10,027 bases of DNA from Ponticaulis sp. (GTDB lineage: Bacteria > Pseudomonadota > Alphaproteobacteria > Caulobacterales > Hyphomonadaceae): assembly GCA_002699325.1 (NCBI GenBank), contig PABS01000037.1, forward strand, positions 28,153-38,179. The letters run 5' to 3'. The position numbers and the translations under genes are program-made. The notes beneath the pieces were generated by a model. It made no database searches, was not told the DNA's origin, and was given only the letters and a program-made list of their open reading frames with translations. Positions 7,621 through 10,027 of this stretch are shown in pieces (position 1 is the first letter of the stretch; every line of letters begins with the position of its first letter).

Positions 7621-8151
7621 ATGAGTGATGGCTTTCCTCCCGAGGAAGCCGGCGAAACGGGTACGGGACTTCAGAAAATATCGGGCCAGGTTAAGTGGTT
7701 TGATGCCGTAAAGGGCTACGGGTTTGTTTCTCCTGATCCGGATGAATCCGGTGAAAAGACTGACGATGTGATGGTGCATGTCAGCTGTTTGCGTGCAGCT
7801 GGATTGTCCTCAATGCATGAGGGCGGTCGCATGATATGCATGGCTGTGCAGCGGACAAAAGGCCTTCAGGCTGTTGAAGTTCTGGAATACTCGCCAGCTG
7901 AGCTGCCTGACGATACCGTCGAATCCGACGACTTTGAGCCTGTTACAGTGAAATGGTTCAATCGGACCAAAGGCTACGGTTTCGTGGTGCGCGACTCAGC
8001 GCCGGACGAAGATATTTTTGTGCATATGGTTGCGGTACGAAAAGCGAATATGGACGACCTGGTGGATGGCGGAAATTATACCGCTATTATCAAGTTTGGC
8101 CCCAAGGGTGAGCATGTCGAGACCATTCGCTCGAATGGTGATGGAACGTAA
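7621..8151 (+). CDS. Cold-shock protein with two cold-shock domains
   Basis: A 176-residue protein with tandem CspA-like OB folds, expected to bind single-stranded RNA/DNA and act as an RNA chaperone. Domain 1 (about 20-90) has [15 protein letters not shown] with the RNP1-like KGYGFV at 31-36, and DVMVHVSCL as RNP2. Domain 2 (about 106-172) has [16 protein letters not shown] with KGYGFV at 117-122 and DIFVHM at 131-136 as RNP2. An acidic linker (about 92-105) joins them, and the N-terminal ~18 residues are acidic and probably disordered. Two-domain cold-shock proteins of this size are typical of Alphaproteobacteria; single-domain CspA is about 70 residues. The leader contains a strong hairpin just before the start codon, and no ordinary Shine-Dalgarno is free outside it. 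A DUF192 gene follows 45 bp downstream. Confidence 0.96.
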   Translation: MSDGFPPEEAGETGTGLQKISGQVKWFDAVKGYGFVSPDPDESGEKTDDVMVHVSCLRAAGLSSMHEGGRMICMAVQRTKGLQAVEVLEYSPAELPDDTVESDDFEPVTVKWFNRTKGYGFVVRDSAPDEDIFVHMVAVRKANMDDLVDGGNYTAIIKFGPKGEHVETIRSNGDGT

Positions 8152-8196
8152 AACGGCTTCTTGCCGACGCTGCCAGGCTGGAGTAACACCGACACC

Positions 8197-8718
8197 ATGA
8201 AATATCTTTTTCTCACAGCCTTTTGCGCCAGTTCGCTTCTTGTTGCATCCGCTCAGACTGAAGCCATTTATATGCCTGAGACGCCGCTCACGATCGTGAC
8301 GGAAAACGCTGAACATTCGATCACTGTCGAAGTCGCAGACGACCCGGAAGAGACCGCCACAGGCCTCATGTTTCGCGACGGGATCGCGGCAGATCGCGGG
8401 ATGATCTTCGACTTCGGACAACCACGCGAAGCCAATATGTGGATGCGAAACGTCCCGTTCCCGATCGATATGGTGTTCATGGACACGGATGGATCAGTTC
8501 TGGCAACGGTTAGTCACGTTCAGGCAAATTCAGAACGTCGAATCAATCCGGGTTTTGCGGTGAAGGGTGTGCTGGAGCTGGCAGACGGTCAGGTTTCTGA
8601 ATTTGGAATCAAACCGGGTGACATGATTGTTCATGACATATTTGATTCGGCCCCAGCGTTGGCACAGAACCCAGACGCCGATGCGGACGAAGCCGAAACA
8701 GAAGAGTCTGAAAACTGA
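8197..8718 (+). CDS. Secreted DUF192 family protein
   Basis: A 173-residue protein. I chose the ATG at 8197 because it begins a clean signal peptide (MKYLFLTAFCASSLLVASAQ, cleavage probably near residue 19-23). The TTG at 8161 would place 12 extra residues before it. GGAG at 8180-8183 is upstream but 13 nt away, a long spacing. The DUF192 core shows TATGLMFRD (53-61), GMIFDF (68-73), NMWMRNVPFPIDMVF (80-94) and the closing GVLELADGQVSEFGIKPGD (124-142). The mature protein should be periplasmic or secreted, with a compact beta-rich fold. The biochemical role of the family is not established. After residue 155 comes a highly acidic tail of Asp, Glu and Ala (about 158-173), not part of the domain. 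A DUF192 gene next to a two-domain cold-shock gene is, as I recall, a recurrent alphaproteobacterial arrangement. Confidence 0.93.
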   Translation: MKYLFLTAFCASSLLVASAQTEAIYMPETPLTIVTENAEHSITVEVADDPEETATGLMFRDGIAADRGMIFDFGQPREANMWMRNVPFPIDMVFMDTDGSVLATVSHVQANSERRINPGFAVKGVLELADGQVSEFGIKPGDMIVHDIFDSAPALAQNPDADADEAETEESEN

Positions 8719-8738
8719 CGTCTGAGGCCAAAACATCC

Positions 8739-9149
8739 TTGATTCCACCTGACGGCTTTGTTGAGGCTGAAGGACGGGGTCCGTTTACGCGGCATAATGG
8801 CCCCATCTATCGTCGCAGACAGTCAGATCAGATACAGGTTGGGATGTATATCCTCGAGCGCCATTGCAATGGGCTTGGCTTCCTGCACGGCGGAATGGCG
8901 GCCTCATTCGCTGATGGCGCTTTGGCCTGGGCGGTTTGGGAGGCTTCCAATCTTTCGTCGGTAACGATGCGTCTATCGATCGACTATCTCCAGCCAGTCA
9001 GGCAGGGAGACTGGTTGATGGCGGAACCAAAATGCCTCCAGATTGACGGAGATGTCGTTCACGTTGAGGCGACGTTGACGCGTAATGAGCGCAGTCCGGT
9101 GTGCCATGCCGCGGCTGTGTTTCATCTTCTTCGTCGAAATATGAATTGA
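8739..9149 (+). CDS. PaaI-type hotdog-fold acyl-CoA thioesterase
   Basis: A 136-residue protein of the PaaI/YbgC hotdog superfamily; members hydrolyse acyl-CoA thioesters in the cytoplasm. The signature is NGLGFLHGGMAASFADGALAWAV (about 44-66) with His50-Gly-Gly and the acidic Asp59 on the long central helix. MRLSIDYLQPVRQGDWLMAE (77-96) is the usual following strand pair. The length is normal. The start is uncertain because there is no ATG or GTG at the N-terminus. TTG 8739 with TGAGG at 8723-8727 gives 136 residues. An alternative CTG at 8715, overlapping the DUF192 stop as CTGA, would add eight residues (MTSEAKTS) before the same sequence. The natural substrate cannot be read from the sequence. 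The gene follows the DUF192 gene closely and is probably co-transcribed with it. Confidence 0.88.
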   Translation: MIPPDGFVEAEGRGPFTRHNGPIYRRRQSDQIQVGMYILERHCNGLGFLHGGMAASFADGALAWAVWEASNLSSVTMRLSIDYLQPVRQGDWLMAEPKCLQIDGDVVHVEATLTRNERSPVCHAAAVFHLLRRNMN

Positions 9150-9171
9150 TCACTTGAGTTCTTGGTCAGAC

Positions 9172-9185
9172 CGCATTATTGCGGA
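9172..9185 (+). repeat. Short hairpin before tRNA-Pro
   Basis: CCGCA (9172-9176) pairs perfectly with TGCGG (9181-9185) across a TTAT loop. It lies in the 44-bp space between the thioesterase stop and tRNA-Pro. It has no trailing T-run, so it is not a standard intrinsic terminator; it could be a processing signal or chance. Confidence 0.3.
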
Positions 9186-9193
9186 CACTTCGT

Positions 9194-9270
<77 letters not shown>

Positions 9271-9287
9271 TTTTTGAGGGCTCGGTC

Positions 9288-9596
9288 ATGCACGCTAGGA
9301 TCTATAAACCCGCAAAAACCGCGATGCAGTCCGGCAAGCGAAAATCCAGCAAATGGATTCTCGAATATGTCGGTGATGCAGGGAGCCGTCGTACAGACCC
9401 ACTCATGGGCTGGATTTCATCTACGGATACGACAGGGCAAGTTCGTCTCACCTTCGACAGTTGCGAAGATGCCATTGCCTTTGCGAAACGCGAAGGTTTG
9501 GTTTTTTCTGTTGAAGAGCAACGAGACTCCAAGCGTCTTGTGAAGTCGTATAGCGAAAATTTCTCTGCAGACAGAAAACAGCCCTGGACGCACTGA
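9288..9596 (+). CDS. NDUFS4-like NADH dehydrogenase (complex I) accessory subunit
   Basis: A 102-residue protein of the ETC complex I NDUFS4 (18-kDa/AQDQ) family, an accessory subunit on the peripheral arm of respiratory complex I in Alphaproteobacteria and mitochondria. Characteristic elements are the opening ARIYKPAKTAMQSG (residues 3-16), KWILEY (22-27), the DPLMGW block (37-42), the QVRLTFDSCEDAIAFAKREG segment (51-70), and the ending YSENFSADRKQPWTH (88-102), all as in full-length bacterial members. The ATG at 9288 has GAGGG at 9276-9280, 7 nt upstream. There is no signal peptide or membrane segment, fitting a soluble subunit facing the cytoplasm. It is flanked by tRNA-Pro 17 bp upstream and tRNA-Arg 22 bp downstream and is not inside an nuo operon. 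Confidence 0.95.
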   Translation: MHARIYKPAKTAMQSGKRKSSKWILEYVGDAGSRRTDPLMGWISSTDTTGQVRLTFDSCEDAIAFAKREGLVFSVEEQRDSKRLVKSYSENFSADRKQPWTH

Positions 9597-9618
9597 GCGC
9601 GAAACGAGGCTACGGATC

Positions 9619-9695
9619 GGCCCCTTAGCTCAACTGGATAGAGCACCGGACTTCTAATCCGACGGTTGCAGGTTCGAGTCCTGCAGGGGTCGCCA
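9619..9695 (+). tRNA. tRNA-Arg(UCU)
   Basis: 77 nt with an encoded CCA (9693-9695). The acceptor GGCCCCT (9619-9625) pairs with AGGGGTC (9685-9691) with one G-U pair. The D arm is AGCTCAACTGGATAGAGC, the anticodon loop is CTTCTAA with anticodon TCT at 9653-9655, and the T arm is GCAGG-TTCGAGT-CCTGC. The discriminator is G. The outermost anticodon-stem pair is C-A, a mismatch, leaving four good pairs. The rest is canonical, so the gene is most likely functional. Confidence 0.95.
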
Positions 9696-9727
9696 TTCGG
9701 AGATAACGAGAGATCGCTCAAACCCGG

Positions 9728-10027
9728 TCAGAGATGTGTCGAGAGGCTCTGTAGAGCTTTCTCCAGATCCTGTTTCAGATCTTCCTGATTTTCCAGACCC
9801 ACACTGACACGTATCAGCGTGCCATAATCGCGGCCTTTCCAGGCCGGTGATTTCGTTCGCTTCAATTGCGGGTCACAGGGAATCATGAGGCTTTCAAAAC
9901 CTCCCCAGGAAAAGCCGAATCCGAAAAGCCGGAGCGAAGCGAAAAACGCATTCAGACGATCAGATTGCGTGTCGTGCACCGAAAATGCGAATAAGCCGCT
10001 CGAACCTGTGAACAGATCTTTCCAGAT
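9728..10027 (-). CDS. metC: Cystathionine beta-lyase, C-terminal part only
   Basis: Cys/Met-metabolism PLP enzyme, expected to cleave cystathionine to homocysteine, pyruvate and ammonia in methionine synthesis. Only the last 99 codons are in the window; the stop (TGA, minus strand) is at 9728-9730 and the frame runs open past 10027. Visible family features are DLFTGSSGLFAFSV followed by the FGFGFSWGGFESLMIP block, which is the usual SWGG[FY]ESL substrate-pocket motif of MetC-type enzymes, and then the closing LIRVSVGLENQEDLKQDLEKAL. The PLP lysine lies outside the window. A GTG at 9979 could mimic a start of an 83-residue protein, but the family sequence continues upstream of it, so it is internal. 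Cystathionine gamma-synthase/lyase relatives are possible; the SWGG motif favours beta-lyase. It converges on tRNA-Arg. Confidence 0.9.
   Translation of the reverse strand: MWKDLFTGSSGLFAFSVHDTQSDRLNAFFASLRLFGFGFSWGGFESLMIPCDPQLKRTKSPAWKGRDYGTLIRVSVGLENQEDLKQDLEKALQSLSTHL

Noticed and set aside
8154..8166. CGGC-TTCTT-GCCG hairpin after the cold-shock gene as a terminator
   Set aside because: The stem is only 4 bp with no T-run after it, and the DUF192 gene follows closely.
9302..9721. 139-residue minus-strand frame across the NDUFS4 gene and tRNA-Arg, containing the string CRTRTCNRRIRSPVLYPVELRG
   Set aside because: That string is the well-known false translation of the reverse strand of a tRNA gene, and the rest is antisense to the NDUFS4-like gene.

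Overview
The window looks like an ordinary stretch of an alphaproteobacterial chromosome. The genes form the common alphaproteobacterial order aminotransferase - hom - glpX - recJ. They are followed by a tRNA, a double cold-shock-domain protein with a DUF192 protein behind it, an NDUFS4-type complex I accessory protein (a hallmark of Alphaproteobacteria and mitochondria), and a cystathionine beta-lyase. Base composition is moderate (mid-50s % GC by eye). My best guess is a Caulobacterales/Maricaulales (Hyphomonadaceae-like) bacterium, but that rests on remembered gene order and protein style, not on a search.

Layout. At the left edge, on the minus strand, is a class I polyhydroxyalkanoate synthase (phaC, 1-1727). 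Its catalytic Cys/Asp/His triad is visible and only its extreme C-terminus is missing. A 75-bp divergent intergenic space with a small palindrome separates it from a plus-strand run: a small lipoprotein of unknown function (1803-2132), an AlaC/DapL-like PLP aminotransferase (2166-3377), homoserine dehydrogenase (3381-4670), class II fructose-1,6-bisphosphatase GlpX (4690-5649) and the exonuclease RecJ (5646-7400). Gaps of 33, 3, 19 and -4 bp suggest one transcription unit.

The second half mixes tRNA genes with short conserved protein genes: tRNA-Glu(UUC), a double cold-shock-domain protein with a hairpin just before its start codon, a secreted DUF192 protein, a PaaI-type hotdog thioesterase, tRNA-Pro(UGG), the NDUFS4-like protein and tRNA-Arg(UCU). 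The right edge holds the C-terminal end of a minus-strand cystathionine beta-lyase (metC).

The genes connect only loosely. Hom commits aspartate semialdehyde to Thr/Met synthesis, and MetC acts later in Met synthesis. GlpX serves gluconeogenesis, PhaC carbon storage, and RecJ DNA repair. I see no phage, transposon, CRISPR, toxin-antitoxin or defence genes, and no convincing new system. The observations most worth following are the potential structural switch in the cold-shock leader, the orphan lipoprotein at the head of the amino-acid/repair operon, and the unusual start codon of the thioesterase gene.
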